Below, piece by piece: positions 7,948 to 15,844 of a stretch of 64,000 nt of DNA; position 1 is the first letter of the stretch; every line of letters starts with the position of its first letter. The translations under genes and the position numbers were made by a program. Origin of the DNA: Streptomyces sp. NBC_01267. GTDB taxonomy: Bacteria > Actinomycetota > Actinomycetes > Streptomycetales > Streptomycetaceae. The notes under the pieces were generated by a model that was given only the letters and a program-made list of their open reading frames with translations, was not told the DNA's origin and searched no databases. The DNA lies in the NCBI RefSeq assembly GCF_036241575.1, contig NZ_CP108455.1:3158001-3222000 (forward strand), read 5' to 3'.

Positions 7948-9459
7948 CTGACTGTCCACCATCTCAACGAGCTCCTGCTGATCTGCTCGCTCGTTCTGCT
8001 GATCGCCGTGGCCGCCGTGCGCATCTCGTCGCGCAGCGGTCTCCCCAGCCTGCTGCTGTACCTCGGCATCGGGATGGCGATAGGCCAGGACGGCATCTTC
8101 AACGTCAAGTTCGACAACGCCGAACTGACGCAGGTGATCGGCTACGCCGCGCTGGTCGTGATCCTCACCGAGGGCGGCCTGGGCACCAAGTGGAAAGAGA
8201 TCAAGCCGGTCCTGCCGATGGCGGTCGTGCTGTCGACACTCGGTGTCGCGGTGAGCGTGGGGATCACCGCCGCCGGTGCGCACTACCTGGTCGGACTCGA
8301 CTGGCGCCAGGCACTGATCATCGGCGCCGTGGTGTCCTCGACGGATGCCGCCGCGGTCTTCTCCGTCCTGCGCAAGGTCCCGCTGCCCTCCCGGATCACC
8401 GGAGTGCTGGAGGCCGAGTCCGGGTTCAACGACGCCCCTGTGGTGATCCTGGTGGTCGCCTTCTCGACGGTCGGCCCCGTGGAGCACTGGTACGTGCTGG
8501 TGGGCGAGATCGCGCTGGAACTGGCGATCGGCGCGTCCATCGGACTCGCGGTGGGCTGGCTCGGTGCGTGGGGGCTGCGGCATGTGGCGCTGCCCGCGTC
8601 CGGCCTCTACCCGATCGCGGTGATGGCCATCGCGATCACGGCGTACGCGGGCGGCGCGCTGGCGCACGGCAGTGGATTCCTCGCCGTCTACCTCGCCGCG
8701 ATGCTGCTCGGCAACGCCAAACTGCCGCACTGGCCCGCCACCCGGGGCTTCGCCGAGGGGCTCGGCTGGATCGCCCAGATCGGCATGTTCGTCCTGCTGG
8801 GTCTGCTGGTGAGCCCGCACGAACTGGGCAGCGACTTCTGGCCCGCGGTGATCGTGGGCCTGGTGCTGACGATGGTGGCGCGGCCGGTCTCCGTACTGCT
8901 GAGCCTCGCCCCGTTCCGGGTGCCCTGGCAGGAACAGACGCTGATGTCCTGGGCCGGGCTGCGCGGCGCCGTCCCCATCATCCTGGCCACCATCCCGATG
9001 GTGTCCGGCATCGACGGCAGCTCACGGGTCTTCAACATCGTCTTCGTGCTGGTGGTCGTCTACACCCTGGTACAGGGGCCGACCCTGCCCTGGCTGGCCC
9101 GCAAGCTGAACCTCGGCGACGACGCGGAGACCGCCTCCGACCTGGGCATCGAGTCGGCGCCGCTGGAACGGCTGCGCGGCCATCTGCTCTCGGTGGCGAT
9201 CCCGGCGAAGTCCAAGATGCACGGCGTGGAGGTCGGCGAGCTGCGGCTGCCCGCGGGCGCCGCGGTGACTCTGGTCGTACGGGACGGCACGAGCTTCGTC
9301 CCGCTGCCGTCGACCGTGCTGCGCCGGGGGGACGAGCTGCTGGTGGTGGCGACGGACCCGGTACGGGACGCGGCCGAGGCACGGCTGCGGGCGATCGGCC
9401 AGGGCGGCAAGCTGGCCGGTTGGCTGGCGAACAGCGGTACCATGAACCGATTGACTTGA
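7948..9459 (+). CDS. Potassium/proton antiporter (CPA family with TrkA_C domain)
   Basis: A cation/proton antiporter of about 503 residues with some 12 membrane helices (about 1-385), including LTEGGLGTKWKEI, the conserved SSTDAAAVFS acidic motif and ESGFNDAPVVILV, followed by a cytoplasmic TrkA_C/RCK_C nucleotide-sensing domain (about 400-485, VGELRLPAGAAVTLVVRDG). It should expel K+ or Na+ in exchange for H+. No ATG, GTG or TTG lies in frame between the upstream stop at 7903 and GTG 8008, yet residues before 8008 encode most of the first membrane helix. A CTG at 7948, preceded by GGAAGGA at good spacing, is therefore my start. A TAGGGT hexamer about 35 bases upstream could be a -10 box. Confidence 0.85.
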   Translation: MTVHHLNELLLICSLVLLIAVAAVRISSRSGLPSLLLYLGIGMAIGQDGIFNVKFDNAELTQVIGYAALVVILTEGGLGTKWKEIKPVLPMAVVLSTLGVAVSVGITAAGAHYLVGLDWRQALIIGAVVSSTDAAAVFSVLRKVPLPSRITGVLEAESGFNDAPVVILVVAFSTVGPVEHWYVLVGEIALELAIGASIGLAVGWLGAWGLRHVALPASGLYPIAVMAIAITAYAGGALAHGSGFLAVYLAAMLLGNAKLPHWPATRGFAEGLGWIAQIGMFVLLGLLVSPHELGSDFWPAVIVGLVLTMVARPVSVLLSLAPFRVPWQEQTLMSWAGLRGAVPIILATIPMVSGIDGSSRVFNIVFVLVVVYTLVQGPTLPWLARKLNLGDDAETASDLGIESAPLERLRGHLLSVAIPAKSKMHGVEVGELRLPAGAAVTLVVRDGTSFVPLPSTVLRRGDELLVVATDPVRDAAEARLRAIGQGGKLAGWLANSGTMNRLT

Positions 9460-9693
9460 TCGACCAACTCTGCCTGATGCAGAGCTGGCGCGACCGTATG
9501 GCGGTCGTGGCACCCTCGTCGTGGTCCCGCGCAGTTGTCCAGCTTCTCTGTGACATGCGTTCTGCCCGCCGAGGCGGCCCGGCATCTACCGCAGTTCCGC
9601 GCAAGAGGACAGCTCTCGGCAGCTCCCGTACGCATTGCCTCCCGCATGCCGTACCCGCAGGGGAGCGCCACCAGGCGGCAGAAAGGCAAGGCC

Positions 9694-11034
9694 GTGGTGT
9701 CCACGGTCTCCGAGGCCCGTCCGGGATACGGGCAGTTGTTGCGTACGCCGGGCGCCTGGACGTTCCTGCTGCCCGGCTTCGCCGCGCGGCAGCCCTTCGC
9801 CATGCTGACCATCGGCATCGTGCTGCTGGTGGACCACACGACGGGGTCGTACGGCAGCGCCGGTGTGGTCGCCGCGGTGAGCGGTGTCTCCATGGCGCTG
9901 TTCGCACCGCAGAGCGGCAAGCTCGCGGACCGGTTCGGGCAGCGCGCCGTGCTGTTCCCCGGCGTGATCGTCCACGCGGTGTCGGTGAGCGCCCTGGTGG
10001 TGCTGGCCCTGGCGGGCGCGCCCCTGTGGGCGCTGTTCCTCGCCGCGGTGCCGACCGGTGCGTCCATTCCGCAGATCGGCCCGATGGTCCGGTCCCGCTG
10101 GGCGGTGAAGCTGGAGGGGTCCCCCCTCATGTCGACCGCCGCGGCCTTCGAATCGGTGACGGACGAATTCACCTTCGTCATAGGTCCGGTGCTGACCACC
10201 GCGCTGTGTACCGGGATCCACCCGGCGGCCGGTCTGGTCACCGAGGCCGCACTGACCCTGGTCGGCGGTCTGGTCTTCGCGGCGCAGCGTCGCACCCAGC
10301 CCGCCGTCGGCGCCCGGGTCGCGGGCCAGCCGCGCGTGAAGCACGCCTCCGCCCTGTCCGTACCGGGTGTGCGGGCGCTGGCCATCGCCTTCCTGGGGAT
10401 CGGGGCGGTCTTCGGCGGAATGCAGGTATCGCTCACCGCGTTCACCGAGGAGATCGGCCGACCCGGGATGAACGGTCTGCTGTACGGGATCTTCGCCGCG
10501 GGCAACATGCTCGCGGGGATCGCCTGTGGGGCCATCGCCTGGAAGACCGGTCCGAAGAACCGCTTGCTGATCGCCTACACGGCGCTGGCGCTGACCGCGT
10601 CCGGGCTCTGGGCGATGCACACGGCGCCGCTGATCGCCGGGCTCGGACTGCTGGTGGGACTCTGCATCGCGCCCGCCCTGATCAGCGGATACACGCTGGT
10701 GGAGAAGCTGGTGCCGGCCACGGCCAGGACCGAGGCCTTCACCTGGCTGACCGGATCGGTGGCGCTGGGACAGGCCGCGGCGGTCTCGGTGGCCGGGCAG
10801 CTGGCCGACGCGTACAACGCGAGCACCGGATTCCTGGTGCCGATGGGCGGCACGGTGCTGGCCCTGATCACACTGCTGGCACTGCGTTCCCGGCTCACCC
10901 CGAAGGGCGCGGAGCCGGTGTCGGGCACGGCGTTCGCGGAGGCGGGAGCCGGGTCCGCGGGAACGTCGGAAGCACGACGGACGAGCGGGACCGAGCGTGG
11001 GATCGGTCACCGCGTGCCGGTCTCGGTGGACTGA
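9694..11034 (+). CDS. MFS transporter
   Basis: A major facilitator of about 446 residues with roughly 12 hydrophobic segments. The loop FAPQSGKLADRFGQRAVLF is the MFS motif A between helices 2 and 3. The C-terminal 45 residues are hydrophilic and probably cytoplasmic. The start is taken at one of two adjacent GTG codons (9694/9697, VVSTVSEARPG) behind an AAAGGCAAGG stretch; an upstream ATG at 9646 has no ribosome site. The substrate is not evident. It is read in the same direction as, but separately from, the antiporter before it, and the CIRCE operator of the next gene lies 31 bases after its stop. Confidence 0.85.
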   Translation: MVSTVSEARPGYGQLLRTPGAWTFLLPGFAARQPFAMLTIGIVLLVDHTTGSYGSAGVVAAVSGVSMALFAPQSGKLADRFGQRAVLFPGVIVHAVSVSALVVLALAGAPLWALFLAAVPTGASIPQIGPMVRSRWAVKLEGSPLMSTAAAFESVTDEFTFVIGPVLTTALCTGIHPAAGLVTEAALTLVGGLVFAAQRRTQPAVGARVAGQPRVKHASALSVPGVRALAIAFLGIGAVFGGMQVSLTAFTEEIGRPGMNGLLYGIFAAGNMLAGIACGAIAWKTGPKNRLLIAYTALALTASGLWAMHTAPLIAGLGLLVGLCIAPALISGYTLVEKLVPATARTEAFTWLTGSVALGQAAAVSVAGQLADAYNASTGFLVPMGGTVLALITLLALRSRLTPKGAEPVSGTAFAEAGAGSAGTSEARRTSGTERGIGHRVPVSVD

Positions 11035-11064
11035 TCCAGCGGAATGCGTCACTATAGAACGTCG

Positions 11065-11091
11065 TTAGCACTCACTGAGTGAGAGTGCCAG
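11065..11091 (+). promoter_or_regulatory. CIRCE element (HrcA operator)
   Basis: The sequence TTAGCACTC, nine spacer bases, then GAGTGCCAG reproduces the CIRCE inverted repeat (TTAGCACTC-N9-GAGTGCTAA) with a perfect left arm and six of nine matching bases in the right arm. It sits 10 bases before the GTG of the FmdB/Ruc gene and just after a TATAGA hexamer at 11053-11058 that could be the -10 box, the usual arrangement for HrcA repression of heat-shock genes. Confidence 0.85.
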
Positions 11092-11100
11092 GAGGAGCAA

Positions 11101-11481
11101 GTGCCGACCTATCAGTACCAGTGCACCGAGTGCGGCGAGGGCCTTGAGGCGGTGCAGAAGTTCACCGATGACTCCCTCACCGTGTGCCCGAACTGCGAAG
11201 GACGCCTGAAGAAGGTGTTCTCGGCGGTGGGCATCGTCTTCAAGGGCTCGGGCTTCTACCGGAATGACAGCCGCGGAGCCTCGTCGAGCAGCACGGCGGC
11301 TTCCGCGAAGCCTGCCGGGTCGTCCTCGTCGGGGTCCTCGGGCTCCTCGGGTTCCGATTCGAAGGCGGGCGCTGCCAAGTCGTCCGACTCGTCGTCGGCT
11401 TCCGCGTCGTCGGCGTCGTCCTCGGCTTCGTCGTCCTCTTCCGCGTCGAGCAGCTCTTCGAGCGGCAGCTCGGCCGCCTAG
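11101..11481 (+). CDS. FmdB-family zinc-ribbon protein, probable redox-regulated chaperone (Ruc-like)
   Basis: A 126-residue protein with an N-terminal FmdB zinc ribbon, residues 1-45, whose four zinc cysteines form two C-x2-C pairs (C8/C11 and C29/C32), followed by GSGFYRND and a tail of about 70 residues made almost only of Ser, Ala, Gly and Lys, surely disordered. The GTG start has AGGAG five bases upstream. The combination of this architecture with a CIRCE operator matches Ruc (Rv0991c) of Mycobacterium tuberculosis, an HrcA-controlled protein that becomes a chaperone when its zinc cysteines are oxidised. The equivalence is inferred. The neighbouring mtnP-like gene begins 140 bases downstream and is probably a separate unit. 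Confidence 0.88.
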   Translation: MPTYQYQCTECGEGLEAVQKFTDDSLTVCPNCEGRLKKVFSAVGIVFKGSGFYRNDSRGASSSSTAASAKPAGSSSSGSSGSSGSDSKAGAAKSSDSSSASASSASSSASSSSSASSSSSSGSSAA

Positions 11482-11621
11482 GACCTGTCCGGGAAGTGCC
11501 GTCCCCGTACTGCTCCTCGTATTGCCCGTACTGCTCTCGCCAGTACTTCTTTCCCTAGGACCCTGCCGTCACCGACGGTGGGGCCTTAGGCGTTTCCGGT
11601 GCCCCGGATAGTGTGACCGGC

Positions 11622-12464
11622 ATGGCGAACGCGGCGAATGCAGAGATCGGTGTCATCGGCGGCTCGGGGTTCTACTCCTTCCTGGAGGACGTGACCGAGG
11701 TCGAGGTGGACACCCCGTACGGGAAGCCCAGCGACTCCCTCTTCCTCGGCGAGATCGCCGGGCGGCGGGTCGCCTTCCTTCCCCGGCACGGACGCGGCCA
11801 CCATCTGCCGCCGCACCTCATCAACTACCGCGCGAACCTCTGGGCGCTGCGGTCCGTGGGCGTACGGCAGGTGCTCGGCCCGTGTGCGGTGGGCGGGCTG
11901 CGGCCGGAGTTCGGACCGGGCACGCTGCTCGTTCCCGACCAGATGGTGGACCGTACGAAGGCGCGTACGCAGACGTACTACGACGGTCACGCCCTGCCGG
12001 ACGGCAGCAGGCCGAAGGTGGTGCACGTCTCGCTGGCCGACCCCTACTGCCCCGCAGGGCGCCGGGCCGCCCTCGCGGCGGCGCGTGGCCGGGACTGGGA
12101 GCCGGTGGACGGCGGGACGCTGGTCGTCATCGAGGGACCGCGCTTCTCGACCAGGGCCGAGTCGCGGTGGCATGCGGCGATGGGCTGGTCGGTGGTCGGC
12201 ATGACCGGGCACCCCGAGGCGGTTCTCGCCCGTGAACTGGGGCTCTGCTACGCGTCGATGACGCTGGTGACGGACCTGGACGCGGGCGCCGAGGCGGGCG
12301 AGGGGGTCTCCCACGACGAGGTGCTGAAGGTCTTCGCCGCCAATGTGGACCGGCTGCGTACGGTGCTCTTCGACGCGGTGGCCGGGCTGCCTGCGGAGAA
12401 CGCGCGGGAGTGCCTGTGCTCGCACGCGCTGGACGGGGTCGATACGGGGATCGAGCTGCCTTAG
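11622..12464 (+). CDS. S-methyl-5'-thioadenosine phosphorylase / purine nucleoside phosphorylase family
   Basis: A 280-residue PNP_UDP_1 (MTAP) family enzyme that cleaves methylthioadenosine or a related nucleoside with phosphate, feeding methionine salvage. Landmarks are IGVIGGSGFYSF (phosphate loop), PRHGRGHHLPPHLINYRAN, and GPRFSTRAESRW followed by GWSVVGMTGHPEAVLARE, which carry the MTAP-type substrate residues and the conserved M-T-x-x-P-E motif, and LVTDLDAGAE with the purine-base aspartate. I choose ATG 11622 over the GTG at 11613. Length fits the family. Some members prefer methylthioinosine; the sequence alone does not settle base preference. Confidence 0.9.
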   Translation: MANAANAEIGVIGGSGFYSFLEDVTEVEVDTPYGKPSDSLFLGEIAGRRVAFLPRHGRGHHLPPHLINYRANLWALRSVGVRQVLGPCAVGGLRPEFGPGTLLVPDQMVDRTKARTQTYYDGHALPDGSRPKVVHVSLADPYCPAGRRAALAAARGRDWEPVDGGTLVVIEGPRFSTRAESRWHAAMGWSVVGMTGHPEAVLARELGLCYASMTLVTDLDAGAEAGEGVSHDEVLKVFAANVDRLRTVLFDAVAGLPAENARECLCSHALDGVDTGIELP

Positions 12465-12665
12465 CGGGCTGCTTCAGCGGCTGCTCCAGGAGGTTGCTTC
12501 AGGGGCTGTTTCAGGGGGCTGTTTCAGGGGGCTGGGTGTGCTCAGGGGTGAGTGAGTTGTCCACAACTCACGGGTAGCCCACAGGTCTCAGCGGGACGGC
12601 GCGGAACGCTGGATGGTGGGGAGCACTCGACACGAGCAAGCTCCTCTCACCAGGCGGTGGTTGTC

Positions 12666-13304
12666 ATGATCCCCATGCCCGCACCAGTCGTGTCCGCGCC
12701 CGAACCGCGCGGCGTACCGTCGTTCCCCCCGTTGCGGGTGCGCTCCGGGCGGCACCGCCTGTGGCAGGCCCTGAACCGGCGGCGCCGGGCGATGGCGGCG
12801 GGACTGGTGCTCGCGGCTGTCGCGCCGACGCTCTGGGCGTCGCGCGACACCGGGCCCGCTGCCGCGCAGGCAGCCGCACATGCGGGTGAGCGGGCGGGTA
12901 CGCAGGCCGGCGGACCGACGGGTGAACGAGCTCGTGAACGGACAGAGGAGCGGGCGGGCGTACGGGCTTCGCCGGCCGTTCCCGGGCACGGCCCACCCGA
13001 TCTGGTGTCGGCGCCGGTGCGTATCGCTGACGCGGCGACGGTCCGGCTGCTGGCGCCGGGTGACCGGGTCGACGTCATCGCGGCCGGTGACACGACAGCA
13101 GGACCGGCGACGGCGGACACCGGCACCGGCACCGGCACCGCCAGGGTGGTGGCCAGAGGTGTCCGGGTGGCCGATGTACCGGCGGGTGCGGGTGACTTCC
13201 CCGTCGACGGTGGGGCACTGATCGTCCTCGCGGTCCCACGCGCCACAGCGACCGCGCTGGCGGGCGCCGGCGCGACCTCAAGACTGGCGGTGACGATGTG
13301 CTGA
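12666..13304 (+). CDS. SAF-domain protein (CpaB/RcpC-like), membrane-anchored
   Basis: A protein of about 212 residues. A proline-rich N-terminus and a basic patch (RSGRHRLWQALNRRRR) lead into one hydrophobic helix (about residues 40-58), so it is a signal-anchored extracytoplasmic protein. After a repetitive Ala/Gly/Glu/Arg linker comes a SAF-like domain: VSAPVRIADAATVRLLAPGDRVDVIAA and the ending VVARGVRVADVP...ALIVLAVPRATATALAGA. CpaB/RcpC proteins of this kind act in Flp/Tad pilus assembly, but no other tad gene is present, and Streptomyces carries many orphan members. The preceding 200 bases hold imperfect repeats of GGCTGnTTCAG with no gene. Start at ATG 12666; the upstream in-frame extension has no family resemblance. 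Confidence 0.75.
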   Translation: MIPMPAPVVSAPEPRGVPSFPPLRVRSGRHRLWQALNRRRRAMAAGLVLAAVAPTLWASRDTGPAAAQAAAHAGERAGTQAGGPTGERARERTEERAGVRASPAVPGHGPPDLVSAPVRIADAATVRLLAPGDRVDVIAAGDTTAGPATADTGTGTGTARVVARGVRVADVPAGAGDFPVDGGALIVLAVPRATATALAGAGATSRLAVTMC

Positions 13305-13363
13305 CGTCACCGGACGCCCCGGCGCGGTGGATCAGATCCGTGGTGGATCAGATCCGTGGTGGG

Positions 13364-13564
13364 TCAGATGTGGTGAGGCGGCTTCTCGTCAAGGAAGCGG
13401 GCCAGGTCGGCCGCGCCGTCGGTCGAGGAGGGCCGCTCTCCCCAGCCCCGGTCCGTGTCGTCCGGGGACTGCTGGTCCAGCGGGTCGTCGAAGATCAGCG
13501 TCGGCCTGGGCCTGGGCCTGGGCTGCTCGTCGTCACGCGGGCCGGGGGCGGAGGTGCTGCTCAT
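13364..13564 (-). CDS. Small conserved hypothetical protein
   Basis: A 66-residue acidic protein starting at ATG 13564 (MSSTSAPGPRDDEQPRP) and ending in AADLARFLDEKPPHHI. I recognise it as a small conserved Streptomyces protein of unknown function; the core is PTLIFDDPLDQQSPDDTDRGWGERP. It has no membrane segment or cysteine and is probably cytoplasmic. The reading frame continues upstream to 13696, but that part is a GGRRD repeat and unlikely to be coding. It is flanked by the SAF-domain gene and the divergent P1 peptidase gene. Confidence 0.7.
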   Translation of the reverse strand: MSSTSAPGPRDDEQPRPRPRPTLIFDDPLDQQSPDDTDRGWGERPSSTDGAADLARFLDEKPPHHI

Positions 13565-13743
13565 ACGGCAAGGGTACGGCGACCGGCCGGTACCGTCCCG
13601 CCGTCCTCCGTCCCGCCGTCCTCCGTCCCGCCGTCCTCCGTCCACTTCGCCGACGGTCACGCGCGTACGGTCGCTCACCGGCGGTGCAGATGGCATTCAG
13701 CTCGGACGCCGCTGGATCAGTGGCGCAGTGGTCCCATGGGGTC

Positions 13744-14868
13744 ATGACACCAGGGGACCAGACACCAGCAGACGCACCGGAAGACGCACGGGAGGCGCCG
13801 GCGGAGGCGCCGGTCGACGCAGCCCGCGGCGCGGCCACCGGCTCGCCCACCGACTCGCTCACCGACTCGCTCACCGATGTGGCCGGTCTGCGGGTCGGGC
13901 ACGCGCGAGTGCCCGGCGGCCGGGCGCTGAGCGGCACCACCGTCGTGCTGACCCCGCCCGGCGGGGCGGTCGCCGCGGTGGATGTGCGCGGGGGCGGACC
14001 CGGCACCCGCGAGACGGACGCGCTCGATCCGCGGAATCTGGTGCAGCGGGTGGACGCCGTCGTACTGACCGGCGGCAGTGCTTACGGGCTGGACTCCGCG
14101 TCCGGTGTGATGGCCTGGCTGGAGGAGCAGGGGCGCGGCTTCCAGGTCGGGCCCGACCCCGCGCAGGTCGTCCCGGTCGTCCCCGCCGCGTGCATCTTCG
14201 ACCTGGGGCGCGGCGGTGACTGGCGGGCCAGGCCGGACGCCGCGACCGGACGCGCGGCGGTGGAGGCTGCCGCCCGTACGGAATCCGGCGCCCCGGTCGC
14301 CCAGGGCAACGTGGGCGCCGGTACGGGAGCGGTCGCCGGTGGGCTCAAGGGCGGTGTGGGCTCGGCGAGCATCACACTCGCCTCGGGTGTCACCGTCGGC
14401 GCCCTCGCCGTGGTCAACGCGGTGGGTTCGACGGTCGATCCGCAGACCGGCGTGCTCTACGGCGAGTACGGCGACGGCCGGCCCGAGTATCCGGATGCCG
14501 CCGTGCACGCGGAGGCGCAGAGGCGGCTGGCCGCTGCGCGCGGGCGCCACGCGCGCCCCCCGCTGAACACCACCATCGCCGTGGTCGCCACCGACGCGGA
14601 ACTCACCCGTGCCCAGGCGCAGAAGCTGGCCGGTACGGCGCACGACGGACTCGCGCGCGCCGTACGCCCCGTCCACCTGCTGCACGACGGCGACACCGTG
14701 TTCACGCTCGCCACCGGCACATGTCGGCTCCCCGATCCGGGGGTGCTCAACGAAGTGCTGGCCGCAGGTGCCGACGCGCTGTGCCGGGCCGTGGTGCGGG
14801 CGGTGAGAGCGGCGGAGTCGGTGGAGGGGCCGGGCGGAACGTTCCCGGCCCACCGTGATCTGTACTGA
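13744..14868 (+). CDS. P1 family peptidase (DmpA/BapA-type aminopeptidase)
   Basis: A 374-residue Ntn-like (DOM-fold) hydrolase of peptidase family S58/P1, which includes D-aminopeptidase DmpA and beta-aminopeptidases. VAGLRVGHA opens the domain; VVLTGGSAYGLDSASGVMAWLEE and VAQGNVGAGTGAVAGGLKGG are family motifs. The autocleavage/nucleophile site is within RPPLNTTIAVVATDAEL, where cleavage before a Thr (or Ser in DmpA) frees the catalytic residue. The N-terminal 45 residues are low complexity and end in a duplicated DSLTDSLTD repeat. There is no signal peptide, so it is cytoplasmic. Substrate specificity cannot be read from the sequence. Confidence 0.88.
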   Translation: MTPGDQTPADAPEDAREAPAEAPVDAARGAATGSPTDSLTDSLTDVAGLRVGHARVPGGRALSGTTVVLTPPGGAVAAVDVRGGGPGTRETDALDPRNLVQRVDAVVLTGGSAYGLDSASGVMAWLEEQGRGFQVGPDPAQVVPVVPAACIFDLGRGGDWRARPDAATGRAAVEAAARTESGAPVAQGNVGAGTGAVAGGLKGGVGSASITLASGVTVGALAVVNAVGSTVDPQTGVLYGEYGDGRPEYPDAAVHAEAQRRLAAARGRHARPPLNTTIAVVATDAELTRAQAQKLAGTAHDGLARAVRPVHLLHDGDTVFTLATGTCRLPDPGVLNEVLAAGADALCRAVVRAVRAAESVEGPGGTFPAHRDLY

Positions 14869-15030
14869 ACTGACGGCACATCTACTGACGTACCGGACAA
14901 GCGAGTTGGCCGAGAGGACAGGAACTTTCCGCGCCCCCTGGACGTTTTGCCGAACGAAGGCCACCTTGTCAGACCCAGGGACTACGTTGAGTCCCAGAAC
15001 CATGACTTGCCGCGACGGCCTGGAGAGACC

Positions 15031-15777
15031 TTGAGCGATCCGCATGAGACGACCGAGGAGCACCTCGCGCGACTCCTCGGCCGCGCGCTGAACTCCTTCG
15101 AGCTGCCCGATGCCACCATCGAGCGGCTCGACTGCGCGCTGGCGCACAACAGCGCGCTGCACTCCTCGCACCACAGCTCGGGCGCCGGGCTGCACCGCGA
15201 GACGTACCGGCACACCTTCCTCATCGCCGACGGCAGCGACCTGACCCTGTGGGAGCTGGTGTACGACACGGGTGCCGGTGCGGGCCCGCAGCACGAGCTG
15301 TACACGGGCCAGGAGGAGGCCCGGCTCGCCGTCACCCGTATCCGTGGCGCGGATGCCGCCGCGATGTTCCCGGACGAGGACCCGGAGGACGACCTCGGCA
15401 TCCTGAGCGCCCTGAAGTCCACCCCGCCCGCCCCGGTGGCCCGGACCTACTCGGCCGACCGGTCGGCCGACCATGCCCGCCGCGTACTGCGTCGCGCGGA
15501 GAACCCGGACCGTCCCGGCGAGGACGTGGCCCGGCTGCTGCGTTCCGCATTCGCCCACCAGATCAGCCAGGCCTTCGGCACCCAGTGCCGCTTCGAGACC
15601 GGGGAGGACGCCGGCTTCACCCTCTACGAGCACGCCTTCCTGCTGCTCGACGGCCAGGAGTTCAGCCTCTGGGAGGTCGAGCACACGGCCACGCCCGACG
15701 GCCGCCACATGTGCGAGGTGTACACCTCGCAGAGCGCCGCCCGGACCGCGATGGAGCTGCGCGCCCGCGTGAGATGA
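15031..15777 (+). CDS. DUF6227 family protein
   Basis: A protein of about 248 residues that I recognise as the Streptomyces-restricted DUF6227 family, with no known function. It is built of two related halves: TEEHLARLLGRALNSFELPD...YRHTFLIADGSDLTLWELVYDT (about 8-90) and GEDVARLLRSAFAHQISQAFG...YEHAFLLLDGQEFSLWEVEHTA (about 165-235), each ending with a strand and then YTGQEEAR or YTSQSAAR. This internal duplication suggests a two-domain fold made from one ancestral unit. I use TTG 15031 (LSDPHETTEEHLA), which has GGAGAG just upstream; the frame is open back to 14947, but without a ribosome site. No membrane segment. It lies between the peptidase and the WYL regulator as a single gene. Confidence 0.78.
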   Translation: MSDPHETTEEHLARLLGRALNSFELPDATIERLDCALAHNSALHSSHHSSGAGLHRETYRHTFLIADGSDLTLWELVYDTGAGAGPQHELYTGQEEARLAVTRIRGADAAAMFPDEDPEDDLGILSALKSTPPAPVARTYSADRSADHARRVLRRAENPDRPGEDVARLLRSAFAHQISQAFGTQCRFETGEDAGFTLYEHAFLLLDGQEFSLWEVEHTATPDGRHMCEVYTSQSAARTAMELRARVR

Positions 15778-15844
15778 CGCGCCCGCGTGCGACGCGCGCC
15801 GGTTCCACGCCGACCTCGCGTCGGCGCCCTTTCCACGTCATCCG

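Noticed and set aside
5006..7951. A 981-codon open frame on the plus strand opposite the penicillin acylase gene
   Set aside because: It is the antisense shadow of a high-GC gene: low-complexity Val/Arg/Gly composition, no domain, and the opposite strand encodes a complete acylase with its catalytic site.
8190..11057. A 955-codon frame on the plus strand across the antiporter and MFS genes
   Set aside because: It is extremely rich in Arg and Gly, crosses two real genes in another frame and has no recognisable domain.
12666..13304. Part of a Tad/Flp pilus locus
   Set aside because: Only the SAF-domain protein is present; no prepilin, secretion ATPase or TadB/C genes are in the window.
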